From Thiotrichaceae bacterium UBA973 (GTDB lineage: Bacteria; Pseudomonadota; Gammaproteobacteria; Eutrophobiales; Eutrophobiaceae), in assembly GCA_002292815.1 (NCBI GenBank), contig DBBX01000014.1, positions 1-64,000 of the forward strand: a stretch of DNA of 64,000 bases. The letters run 5' to 3'. Made by a program: the position numbers and the translations under genes. Positions 57,181 to 64,000 of the stretch are shown piece after piece. How positions within the stretch are numbered: position 1 is the first letter of the stretch; each line of letters begins with the position of its first letter. The notes beneath the pieces are model-generated. The model saw only the letters and a list, made by a program, of their open reading frames with translations. It did no database searches and was not told where the DNA came from.

Positions 57181-57876
57181 ATGAAACATATTAAATTCTG
57201 TCTTCTAGTTACACTTTTTGTCTTTTCACCTATTGTAACAGCAGCATCCTGGTATCAGGTTGAGCTCGTTGTCTTTGATAGGCTCAATCCAAATCTGGAT
57301 GGCGAGCAATGGCAAAATGAAGTGTTTGTGGTGAGAGACAATCTGGTTGAATTACAAGCTGCTGATGCTACTGATGGTCTGGTTCCCTATATGGTTTTGG
57401 ATAAAGGTCGTAATCGTTTAAATGGAGTCCAACGTGTTTTCAAGTTATCTAGTCAATATAGACCATTAATACATTTATCGTGGCAACAACCAGCTACACA
57501 ACGTCGGCAATCACGTTACGTCCATTTGCAAAGGTTGGATGGTAATCCATCTGTTCCTGTTGCTAACTCAAGTAATCCAGATGCAGAACCTGAATTTATT
57601 GATGAATTAATACCGATGAATAGAATTATTGATGGATCAATCAGGATTAGGAGTGGGTTTTATTTGCATGCCGATGTTGATTTATCATATTTTAAGGATC
57701 TTCCTGCTGAGAATAAAATTCTTCGTAGCACTGAAGAATCTTTCGTTGGCACTACAGATAAAACAGTCATAAAACTAAAAGAAACCCGCAAGATTAAACT
57801 TAATGAGATTCATTATTTTGATAATCCAATGTTTGGTGTGATTCTGCAAGTGAGCAGACTTAGATCAGGGCGCTAA
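57181..57876 (+). CDS. CsiV-like periplasmic protein
   Basis: 231 residues. A signal peptide (about 1-21, ending VTAA) is followed by SWYQVELVVFDRLNPNLDGEQW, the conserved opening of CsiV-family proteins. GVQRVFKLSSQYRPLIHLSWQQPA and the C-terminal IKLNEIHYFDNPMFGVILQVSR are also typical. In Vibrio cholerae CsiV supports lipoprotein or peptidoglycan-linked functions with LpoA. The gene follows mfd closely here, probably as a transcriptional partner. Confidence 0.75.
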   Translation: MKHIKFCLLVTLFVFSPIVTAASWYQVELVVFDRLNPNLDGEQWQNEVFVVRDNLVELQAADATDGLVPYMVLDKGRNRLNGVQRVFKLSSQYRPLIHLSWQQPATQRRQSRYVHLQRLDGNPSVPVANSSNPDAEPEFIDELIPMNRIIDGSIRIRSGFYLHADVDLSYFKDLPAENKILRSTEESFVGTTDKTVIKLKETRKIKLNEIHYFDNPMFGVILQVSRLRSGR

Positions 57877-57896
57877 TAGATAGTCAGGCTTTTCTA

Positions 57897-58367
57897 TTAA
57901 TCCAGTAATTGCCCCCAATATTCATCGTAGGGATGTACGTCACGCGTACTGCCGACTTTATTTACTAGTGGTAGATCTTGATTAGCCCATTCAAAGAGTG
58001 AGCCTTCCAGATTTGTTGCGTTTGTGATTCCGAGATTCTTTAATTCATGCACCACTGCTGCTGAACGGTAGCCGACCGAGCAATAGACGACGATATTTTT
58101 ATCTGATTGTGATGCAAGCTCAGCGATATCGAACGGGTCTTCCAGGTTGACTGCGCCGGGGATATGACTCACTGCAAATTCTTCTTTCTTTCTAACGTCT
58201 ACGAGTATCACGTCTTTAAGGTCTTTTATTTTTAACTCGTTTACAGAAATACGTTCTACCTTGGGGAATTTTTCTTGTATCTCTGCATTAACATCAGCCC
58301 AATTGAGTCCGTCTTGTTCACAAGCGGCTAAACTAAATATTAATAAAATCAGGAAAAAATAATTCAT
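57897..58367 (-). CDS. Rhodanese-like lipoprotein
   Basis: 156 residues. Lipoprotein signal MNYFFLILLIFSLAAC, with lipobox Cys16. One rhodanese domain (about 40-140): VILVDVRKKEEFAVSHIPGAVNL and active-site Cys in VVYCSVGYRSAAVVHELK. Should carry persulfide chemistry or metal handling in the periplasm; the exact role is unknown. Last of a - strand operon that starts with the AAA protein gene. An Asp/Glu-rich C terminus follows. Confidence 0.85.
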   Translation of the reverse strand: MNYFFLILLIFSLAACEQDGLNWADVNAEIQEKFPKVERISVNELKIKDLKDVILVDVRKKEEFAVSHIPGAVNLEDPFDIAELASQSDKNIVVYCSVGYRSAAVVHELKNLGITNATNLEGSLFEWANQDLPLVNKVGSTRDVHPYDEYWGQLLD

Positions 58368-58391
58368 ATTTAATTATACAAATAATAAAAA

Positions 58392-58583
58392 TTATTCATT
58401 TTCATGTCTCGGGTAGATAACAGGGGTTCCTTTTTCATTGATAGAGACTGATAAATTTATGGGTCTACAACATACTTCGCAATCTTCTATATAGTCTTGT
58501 TCGGAAACGCTGCAATCAATGACTAATTCTATTTTCTCTCCGCAATAGGGACAGTTTATGTATTCATTTGATAAGCGATTCAT
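58392..58583 (-). CDS. CPXCG-motif cysteine-rich small protein
   Basis: 63 residues. Two C-x2-C knuckles (INCPYCGEKIEL and EDCEVCCRPINL) form a zinc-ribbon-like protein of the CPXCG family. Function unknown; a metal-binding adapter role is inference. Its start overlaps the 3' end of the upstream phosphorylase gene by 20 bp, so translation is probably coupled. About 25 bp separate it from the rhodanese gene. Confidence 0.85.
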   Translation of the reverse strand: MNRLSNEYINCPYCGEKIELVIDCSVSEQDYIEDCEVCCRPINLSVSINEKGTPVIYPRHENE

Positions 58584-59316
58584 TATTGATAACTGCTGTG
58601 ATTAAACTTTGTATCTTGCCTAGGCCTTCATTTAGATTATTTTCTATTATCTCCATCGTAATGATGTCATCTGTCTTCCCCGCAGCCCAGTTAACGACTA
58701 GTCCACAACATGCGTATTCAATATCTAACTCTCTAGCGAGGCTGGCTTCAGGCATGCTGGTCATGCCGACAATATCGTTGCCATCTATCTCTAAACGTTT
58801 AACTTCAGCTGCAGTTTCGAGTCTTGGTCCTTGTGTGACGGCATAGGTTCCCGTAGCAACAACATCAAGTTTAGAATCTGATGCTGCATCTATTAATTTT
58901 TGTCGTAGCGCGTTTGAATAAGGATGTGTAAAGTCGATATGTTTTACTTCGCTCAGATTTTCTTCATGGAAAGTATCCGCACGGCTATGGGTATAGTCGA
59001 TGAGTTGATCTGGAATGACAATTCGGCAAGGGGTCATTGCTTCGGTAATACCCCCTACGGCATTAACAGCAATGATCTCACTAATATTGTTTTCGTGTAA
59101 TGCCCAAAGGTTTGCACGATAATTTACTTTATGTGGCGGTATTATATGTGGATTGCCGTGGCGCGGCAGGAACAATACTTCAATCCCATTAATTTTAGTG
59201 ACGGTAATCGGTGCAGAAGGTTTTCCCCAAGGGGTATCCAATTCGATTTTATTAATGATCTCCAAGCCAGGTAGTTCGGTTAGTCCGCTGCCACCTATGA
59301 TTGCGATATTACTCAT
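58564..59316 (-). CDS. S-methyl-5'-thioinosine phosphorylase
   Basis: 250 residues, MTAP/PNP family: AIIGGSGLTELPGLE, FLPRHGNPHIIPPHKVNYRA, AVNAVGGI, DYTHSRADTF, TQGPRLETAAEV and GMTSMPEASLARE. It closely follows the Pseudomonas aeruginosa PA3004 enzyme. The Asn in VVNWAAG, where MTA phosphorylases carry Asp, favours a 6-oxopurine (methylthioinosine) over MTA. It splits methylthioinosine to hypoxanthine and methylthioribose-1-phosphate. It overlaps hpt by 4 bp, matching a shared salvage pathway. Confidence 0.88.
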   Translation of the reverse strand: MSNIAIIGGSGLTELPGLEIINKIELDTPWGKPSAPITVTKINGIEVLFLPRHGNPHIIPPHKVNYRANLWALHENNISEIIAVNAVGGITEAMTPCRIVIPDQLIDYTHSRADTFHEENLSEVKHIDFTHPYSNALRQKLIDAASDSKLDVVATGTYAVTQGPRLETAAEVKRLEIDGNDIVGMTSMPEASLARELDIEYACCGLVVNWAAGKTDDIITMEIIENNLNEGLGKIQSLITAVINNESLIK

Positions 59317-59864
59317 ACTGCATAGATCCCTAATAGGTTACGATGATATTCATGGTAATCCATTCCGTAGCCAAAGACATAGCGGTCAGGCACGTGTAAA
59401 CCGGTGAAATCAGCATGTTGAATAGGTTTTTCTTGCTCGAGAGTCTTTTCTGCCAATACCGCCGTTAAAACTTTTGAAGCGCCTGCCGCGTAACAATATT
59501 CCACTATAGCAGCAAGGGTGATACCTTCATCCAAAATATCATCGATTAATAAAACAACTCTATCTGTTAAGTCTTTCGGTTTCTTCAACCAATGTAGTTC
59601 GCTACCGCTAGTTTCTCCGCGATAACGTGTTGCATGAATGTAATCGATTTGTAAGGGAAAGTTTAGTTGTGAAATTAATTTTCCGCCAAGAATTAAGCCG
59701 CCACTCATTACCGGCAATACTAAAGGGTTACGGTTAGATAATTCTGCCGTAATTGCTACCGCCATTGATGTTATAGCCGTCTCGACATCTTCTGTGTTAA
59801 ATAGCAGATCAGCATCATCAAGCGCATTTTGAGCTTGCTCGGTTGTGATTGATTTTAATTTCAT
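59313..59864 (-). CDS. hpt: Hypoxanthine(-guanine) phosphoribosyltransferase
   Basis: 183-residue type I phosphoribosyltransferase. PRPP loop VVLLIDDILDEGITLAAI, flexible loop YRGETSGSELHW, and VPDRYVFGYGMDY in the purine pocket. It turns hypoxanthine and PRPP into IMP. Operon position directly before the methylthioinosine phosphorylase gene means the hypoxanthine that enzyme releases can be recycled at once. Start shares one base with the stop of the AAA gene (TAATG). Confidence 0.92.
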   Translation of the reverse strand: MKLKSITTEQAQNALDDADLLFNTEDVETAITSMAVAITAELSNRNPLVLPVMSGGLILGGKLISQLNFPLQIDYIHATRYRGETSGSELHWLKKPKDLTDRVVLLIDDILDEGITLAAIVEYCYAAGASKVLTAVLAEKTLEQEKPIQHADFTGLHVPDRYVFGYGMDYHEYHRNLLGIYAV

Positions 59865-60736
59865 TATTTATTCTTCAATTGGTGCTGTCCCACCCAATCC
59901 TGAGTAAATTGCCAGGCGGAACGACCACTGCGTGAACCATGTTCAAGCGCCCATTTTAGAGATGCTTTTCTGACAATATCGATATCACTAGTTTGATAAT
60001 CTAATTTTCTTAACCAGTAATCAACAATCGCTAAATATTGTTGCTGATCAAAAGGGTGAAAAGCAAGCCATACACCGAAGCGCTCAGAGAGCGATAATTT
60101 TTCTTCGATGGCTTCGTTCAGGTGTAATTCACCATGGATATTTTGGCTGGCAACATTATCGCTCATCATCTCTGGTAATAAATGGCGACGATTTGATGTT
60201 GCATAGATCAATATATTATCGGGAGCCTGACTCAAAGAGCCATCTAACACGACCTTGATGGCTTTATAACTTGGATCATCAGCTTCAAAAGACAGGTCAT
60301 CGCAGTAAAGAATAAAATGTGCTTTCTTATTACTCAGCTTTTCAATAATATTTCTTAGGTCTCCCAGATCATTTTTTTCCACTTCAATCAAGTTTAAACC
60401 CTTGTCTTTATATTCATTCAACAGGGCTTTTATTAAAGAGGATTTCCCAGTACCTTTTGGCCCCCATAATAAGACATTATTAGCGGGCAGGTTTGCTAGA
60501 AATTGTTGTGTATTAACGTCAATCTTTTCTTTTTGACGTTTTATACACTGCAAGTCCGAAAGTGTTATTTTAGTCGCGTGTTTAATCTCGTGAAATAGTC
60601 CGCTATGACCGTAACTTTGCCAACGGAATGCGCCACCATTAAACTCGGTTATCCCCTTTGGCACATCCGGGATAAAAAGGTCAATCTTATCTAGCAGTGA
60701 ATCTAATCGTTTTAATAAACTATCTGTTTCTGACAC
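59864..60736 (-). CDS. AAA-type ATPase of the DUF815 family
   Basis: 290 residues from a GTG start (GGTGG upstream). Walker A WGPKGTGKSSLIKALLNEY (about 90-108), Walker B FILYCDDLSFEADDPSYKAIK, then NILIYATSNRRHLLPEMM (sensor region) and the family's C-terminal HGSRSGRSAWQFTQDWVGQH. Conserved but uncharacterised; probably a cytoplasmic remodelling ATPase. First gene of the AAA-hpt-phosphorylase-CPXCG-rhodanese operon. Confidence 0.9.
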   Translation of the reverse strand: MSETDSLLKRLDSLLDKIDLFIPDVPKGITEFNGGAFRWQSYGHSGLFHEIKHATKITLSDLQCIKRQKEKIDVNTQQFLANLPANNVLLWGPKGTGKSSLIKALLNEYKDKGLNLIEVEKNDLGDLRNIIEKLSNKKAHFILYCDDLSFEADDPSYKAIKVVLDGSLSQAPDNILIYATSNRRHLLPEMMSDNVASQNIHGELHLNEAIEEKLSLSERFGVWLAFHPFDQQQYLAIVDYWLRKLDYQTSDIDIVRKASLKWALEHGSRSGRSAWQFTQDWVGQHQLKNK

Positions 60737-60775
60737 GTTGCCACCAAAGTATTAATTTCAGCGTGCGATTATACT

Positions 60776-61075
60776 TCAGTCCGCTGTCATATTCTCCTGA
60801 TGGAATGGTCTGGTTTGAAAAAACAAAGAATCATTTTCATTGATGGTTGTTAGGGGCATGTTCGGAGCAGTCTGCTGGGGTGGCATCATTAATCTAACCG
60901 GGTAAGTTCGCGTTGTTTTCATGAAATAGAAGAGGCAAAAGCGCAATAAAACTGGCGTGTCGTATACAAAGCCTTTGGCAGGGTAGTTGATACGTTGTTG
61001 ATGAATTTTGAGATAAAGTGCTTCTACGCTGCGAAGTTCTGGGTTTAAGTCTGGTTCTGGGTTGACGAGGATCTT
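60776..61075 (-). pseudogene. Startless open frame, possible gene remnant
   Basis: 99 codons open between two stops, with no start codon in its first half. Peptide-like stretches include NPELRSVEALYLKIHQQRIN, PAKGFVYDTPVLLRFCLF and TTRTYPVRLMMPP, which read like real protein rather than noise. No family recognised. Could be a decayed gene, a mobile-element fragment or chance; a second frame in part of it is also open. Confidence 0.3.
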
Positions 61076-61192
61076 TTATATCATTGATTTATAATGCTTT
61101 ATTCCTAAGGCCTTGGTATACGCTGTTATCCATATTTGTTATCTTCGGTATTTAGGGGGCTCAGCTAAGTTATCAGCAGCATTATAAATATC

Positions 61193-61222
61193 TTCATAAA
61201 AACTGACTATTTTCGATATAAT
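61193..61222 (+). promoter_or_regulatory. Candidate sigma-70 promoter upstream of glyA
   Basis: TTCATA (4 of 6 to TTGACA) is spaced 18 bp from a perfect TATAAT at 61217-61222. If used for glyA it would give a leader of roughly 375 nt, unusually long, or it could drive a short non-coding RNA that includes the following inverted repeat. Confidence 0.35.
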
Positions 61223-61251
61223 GAATAGATATACTTTTCATGGGTTTAAAT

Positions 61252-61275
61252 AGTAAACCATAGTTATGGTTTACT
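61252..61275. repeat. Perfect 10-bp inverted repeat with a four-base loop
   Basis: AGTAAACCAT and ATGGTTTACT are exact reverse complements around AGTT. It lies about 30 bp after the TATAAT box and 330 bp before glyA. It could be a protein-binding operator or an RNA stem-loop; no T-tract follows. Confidence 0.6.
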
Positions 61276-61605
61276 GGATTTTGCGCTATTGAGAGTTAAA
61301 TAGAATTAGCTTGCGCTCATCAATGCATTGACTGGAAGGTTTTGGTAATATTCGCATCTGCTTGAAAAGCTATGGTCAAAGAGTGAGAAGTCGATGACGA
61401 CATGAATAATTATAATAATAAAAACTTAGGTGGGCTTAATAAGTAGGCTAGAAAAAAGCACCATCATATCTATATTTAGATTTAACGTAGTTTATCCAGG
61501 CTAAACTAGCCCCATTCATTGTAAATAATAATAGGTTAATAGTGTCAGGAACTACGAACACAATTCATTAATTTCAACATTTTAAATAATAATTGAGGGA
61601 AATAT

Positions 61606-62877
61606 ATGTTTACTAAAGACTGTAAAGTGCAGGGGTTTGATGATGAACTCTTTGCCGCAATGGAAGGTGAGCGACGCCGTCAGGAAGATCACATCGAATT
61701 AATCGCCTCAGAAAATATGGCTAGTCCGCGAGTATTGGAATGCCAGGGTTCAGTGCTTACCAACAAATATGCCGAAGGTTATCCAGGTAAGCGTTATTAT
61801 GGTGGCTGTGAGTATGTCGATGTTGCAGAGCAGCTTGCGATTGATCGTGCAAAGGAATTATTTGGTGCTGATTGGGCTAATGTGCAATCGCATTCTGGTT
61901 CACAGGCAAATGGTGCGGTTTACCATGCGTTATTGGAACCAGGAGACACGATTATGGGTATGAGTCTCGCACATGGTGGACATTTGACACACGGCGCTAG
62001 CGTAAACGTATCGGGCCGGATCTATAATGCTGTTCAATATGGTATAGACACTAACACGGGCGAAATTGATTATGACGAAGCAGAGCGTCTCGCCATAGAG
62101 CATAAACCAAAATTAATCATTACCGGTTTCTCTGCCTATTCAAGAATTGTTGATTGGCAACGTTTCCGTGATATTGCTGATAAAGTCGGGGCATTGATGA
62201 TGGCAGATATCGCGCATGTGGCTGGGTTGGTTGCTGTTGGCGAGTACCCAAGTCCAATACAGATTGCCGATGTAACCACCACCACCACGCATAAAACATT
62301 GAGAGGCCCACGATCAGGTTTGATCATGGGTAAAGCCAATGAGGAGATTCAGAAAAAAGTTAATTTTTTAGTCTTTCCTGCTTATCAAGGCGGTCCGTTG
62401 ATGCATACGATTGCAGCTAAAGCCGTTGCTTTTAAAGAGGCGATGCAGCCTGAGTTTAAAACGTACATCCAACAGGTCAAAAAGAATGCCAATATTATGG
62501 CTGAGACCTTTGTTGAACGTGGTTTGAATATTGTTTCAGGTGGTACTGATAATCATCTATTTCTGGTTGATATGGTTGAGAAAGGTCTGACGGGTAAAGA
62601 GGTTGACGCATCACTTGGTCGCGCAAACATTACCGTTAATAAGAATGCCGTTCCCAATGACCCACAATCACCGTTTGTTACGAGTGGTATTCGAATTGGC
62701 ACACCATCCATCACGACACGTGGTTTTGATGAAGCCGATTCAAAACAGGTTGCACACTGGTGTTGTGACATTATGGATAACATGGGTGATGATGCTGTCA
62801 TTGAGCGTGTTAAAGGTGAAGTTTTAACGCTTTGCAAGAGTCGACCTTTGTATGAGTCTAATGATGACCTAAAGTAA
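61606..62877 (+). CDS. glyA: Serine hydroxymethyltransferase
   Basis: 423 residues with GAGGG before the ATG. Converts serine and THF to glycine and methylene-THF, the main one-carbon source. PLP fold: [71 protein letters not shown] and the PLP lysine in [14 protein letters not shown]. Full length. Followed by nrdR, the usual gammaproteobacterial order; the 97-bp gap has a hairpin and a candidate promoter. Confidence 0.98.
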   Translation: MFTKDCKVQGFDDELFAAMEGERRRQEDHIELIASENMASPRVLECQGSVLTNKYAEGYPGKRYYGGCEYVDVAEQLAIDRAKELFGADWANVQSHSGSQANGAVYHALLEPGDTIMGMSLAHGGHLTHGASVNVSGRIYNAVQYGIDTNTGEIDYDEAERLAIEHKPKLIITGFSAYSRIVDWQRFRDIADKVGALMMADIAHVAGLVAVGEYPSPIQIADVTTTTTHKTLRGPRSGLIMGKANEEIQKKVNFLVFPAYQGGPLMHTIAAKAVAFKEAMQPEFKTYIQQVKKNANIMAETFVERGLNIVSGGTDNHLFLVDMVEKGLTGKEVDASLGRANITVNKNAVPNDPQSPFVTSGIRIGTPSITTRGFDEADSKQVAHWCCDIMDNMGDDAVIERVKGEVLTLCKSRPLYESNDDLK

Positions 62878-62892
62878 TTTTGATGTAAGTGT

Positions 62893-62922
62893 TTGTTTGT
62901 ATAAGGGGTTGCCTGTTATAAT
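62893..62922 (+). promoter_or_regulatory. Candidate sigma-70 promoter for nrdR
   Basis: TTGTTT (62893-62898) and TATAAT (62917-62922) are 18 bp apart, with an expected start about 40-45 bp before the nrdR ATG at 62975. The -10 box lies in the loop of the hairpin after glyA. Confidence 0.5.
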
Positions 62923-62939
62923 TTTTTTAGGCAATCCCT
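62904..62939 (+). terminator. Stem-loop after glyA
   Basis: AGGGGTTGCCT pairs with AGGCAATCCCT (11 pairs, one G-T) around a 14-base T-rich loop. It follows the glyA stop by about 26 bp. The T-run is in the loop rather than after the stem, so termination is not certain. Confidence 0.45.
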
Positions 62940-62974
62940 CATTCATTTTAGAACCTAGAATAGGTAGGTAGTAG

Positions 62975-63487
62975 ATGCATTGTCCTTTTTGCGCAGATCC
63001 CGATACACGCGTTATCGATTCACGTCTCGTAGGTGAAGGCAATCAGATCCGTCGTCGTCGCGAATGTACAAATTGTAAAGAACGCTACACTACTTACGAA
63101 TCCGCCGAACTTAATTTTCCTCGTATTATTAAATCAGATGGCCGACGCGAGCCGTTCAAGGAAGAAAAACTCCGCGGCGGTATTTTACGCGCTATTGAAA
63201 AACGTCCTGTTGAGATGGAAAAAGTAGAACTTGCTGTCTCTAATATTATGCATAAATTACGTGCTACTGGTGATCGAGAGGTTAAATCAATTCGGGTCGG
63301 TGATTGGGTCATGGAGCAATTACGCGGTATGGACCAGGTCGCTTATGTTCGATTTGCCTCAGTCTATAGAAGTTTTGAAGACGTGCGCGCTTTTCTAGAA
63401 GAAATAGAACGTCTCGAACATGAACTTCCACCCGAGCTAAAAAAGAGTCAACTCGATTTTCTTGATAGCGATGGTGATGAGAATTGA
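62975..63487 (+). CDS. nrdR: Transcriptional repressor NrdR
   Basis: 170 residues. N-terminal zinc ribbon [18 protein letters not shown] with [12 protein letters not shown] (four Cys), then an ATP-cone domain (about 49-139, [20 protein letters not shown]). NrdR binds NrdR-boxes in the promoters of ribonucleotide reductase genes and responds to (d)ATP. A GGTAGG ribosome binding site precedes the ATG. The usual neighbour ribD follows and overlaps its stop. Confidence 0.97.
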   Translation: MHCPFCADPDTRVIDSRLVGEGNQIRRRRECTNCKERYTTYESAELNFPRIIKSDGRREPFKEEKLRGGILRAIEKRPVEMEKVELAVSNIMHKLRATGDREVKSIRVGDWVMEQLRGMDQVAYVRFASVYRSFEDVRAFLEEIERLEHELPPELKKSQLDFLDSDGDEN

Positions 63488-64000
63488 CGTGGACAGTCCA
63501 AGATTTTCAATTTATGTCTCGTGCTATTCAACTGGCAAAACGTGGACGTTATACCTGTGATCCAAATCCACAGGTTGGCTGTGTTGTAAGCAGAGATAAT
63601 CAAGTTGTCTCAGAAGGCTGGCACGCGATAGCGGGTGAAGCACATGCCGAGATAAAAGCACTCAAAGAATGTGGTGATGCCGCAGGTTCTACTGTCTATC
63701 TAACGCTCGAACCCTGTTCTCATCACGGCCGGACACCGCCTTGTGTTGAAGCATTAATCAATGCAAAGGTGAGTAATGTCATGGTTGCCATGATTGATCC
63801 TAATCCGCTTGTTGCCGGTTCAGGGATTAAAAAACTTGAAGATGCCGGTATAGGCGTCAAGCAAGGCTTGCTTGAAAATGAAGCGCGTAAACTTAATCCT
63901 GGATTTATCAAACGTATGACACAGCATCTGCCTTATACACGATGCAAAATGGCAATGAGTCTGGATGGTCGTACTGCTTTGGCTAATGGGGAGAGTCAAT
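63484..64000 (+). CDS. ribD: Riboflavin biosynthesis deaminase/reductase RibD, N-terminal part
   Basis: Incomplete; runs off the right edge. Best start is TTG at 63484, overlapping the nrdR stop; an ATG at 63514 would cut into [15 protein letters not shown], near the family start. The cytidine-deaminase-like zinc site is complete: [10 protein letters not shown] and [15 protein letters not shown]. The reductase domain begins [18 protein letters not shown] and is cut off. RibD performs the second and third steps of riboflavin synthesis. Confidence 0.93.
   Translation, partial: MTWTVQDFQFMSRAIQLAKRGRYTCDPNPQVGCVVSRDNQVVSEGWHAIAGEAHAEIKALKECGDAAGSTVYLTLEPCSHHGRTPPCVEALINAKVSNVMVAMIDPNPLVAGSGIKKLEDAGIGVKQGLLENEARKLNPGFIKRMTQHLPYTRCKMAMSLDGRTALANGESQ

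Larger units (their letters stand above)
60737..61605. other. Long intergenic region before glyA, 869 bp
   Basis: The longest gap in the window. It holds a startless but protein-like frame on the - strand (60776-61075), a perfect 10-bp inverted repeat (61252-61275), a weaker hairpin (TAGTTTA/TAAACTA, 61488-61508) and a candidate -10 box TATAAT at 61217. It must also hold the glyA promoter and the promoter of the AAA gene. No tRNA or recognised riboswitch was found. Confidence 0.6.

Overview
The window is an AT-rich (roughly 40 % G+C by eye) chromosomal segment of a gammaproteobacterium. Markers that point there are YcgL, RNase T, FtsB, LapA/LapB, IHF-beta, NrdR, a CsiV-like protein and the order gyrA-pheA-hisC-tyrA-aroA-cmk-rpsA-ihfB-lapA-lapB-pyrF. 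Genus cannot be fixed from the sequence alone. No rRNA, tRNA, CRISPR array, prophage or intact insertion sequence was seen. Most of the window is dense housekeeping DNA with two accessory-looking blocks.

Left part (1-11130): a partial helix-hairpin-helix protein, small DUF3465 and DUF2780 proteins, mscL, asnS, a sodium:alanine-type symporter and a DUF1223 protein. Then comes an envelope block of a periplasmic FecR-domain protein, an autotransporter-type beta-barrel protein, a lipoprotein hydrolase and a CHASE2-adenylate cyclase. The 5' end of the cyclase gene is separated from the rest by a one-base frameshift.

Middle part (11251-28053): an MFS transporter, ycgL, fhs, a ClC channel/exchanger and the pyrG-kdsA-eno-ftsB-ispD-ispF run. 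Next is the most interesting locus, a diffusible-signal-factor (DSF) quorum-sensing cluster. It has an RpfF-type synthase and a membrane fatty-acid desaturase on the + strand, convergent with an RpfC-type hybrid sensor kinase and an RpfG-like response regulator on the - strand. The regulator ends just where its HD-GYP c-di-GMP phosphodiesterase domain would begin. An smr gene follows.

Right part (28186-64000): purL, a secretin-like periplasmic protein, purB, tas, pyrC-rnt, a divergent methylthioadenosine (MTA) pair (deaminase and mtnA), then gyrA and the aromatic amino-acid/rpsA supercluster, lapAB-pyrF, mfd and a CsiV-like gene. A tightly overlapping - strand operon (AAA ATPase, hpt, methylthioinosine phosphorylase, CPXCG protein, rhodanese) follows. 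An unusually long 869-bp gap precedes glyA-nrdR-ribD, and ribD runs off the end.

Working together: MTA deaminase, methylthioinosine phosphorylase, hypoxanthine phosphoribosyltransferase and MtnA form a complete MTA-to-IMP plus methylthioribulose-phosphate route split over two loci. Fhs and GlyA supply one-carbon units to the purine enzymes PurL and PurB. PyrG, PyrC, PyrF and Cmk cover pyrimidine steps.
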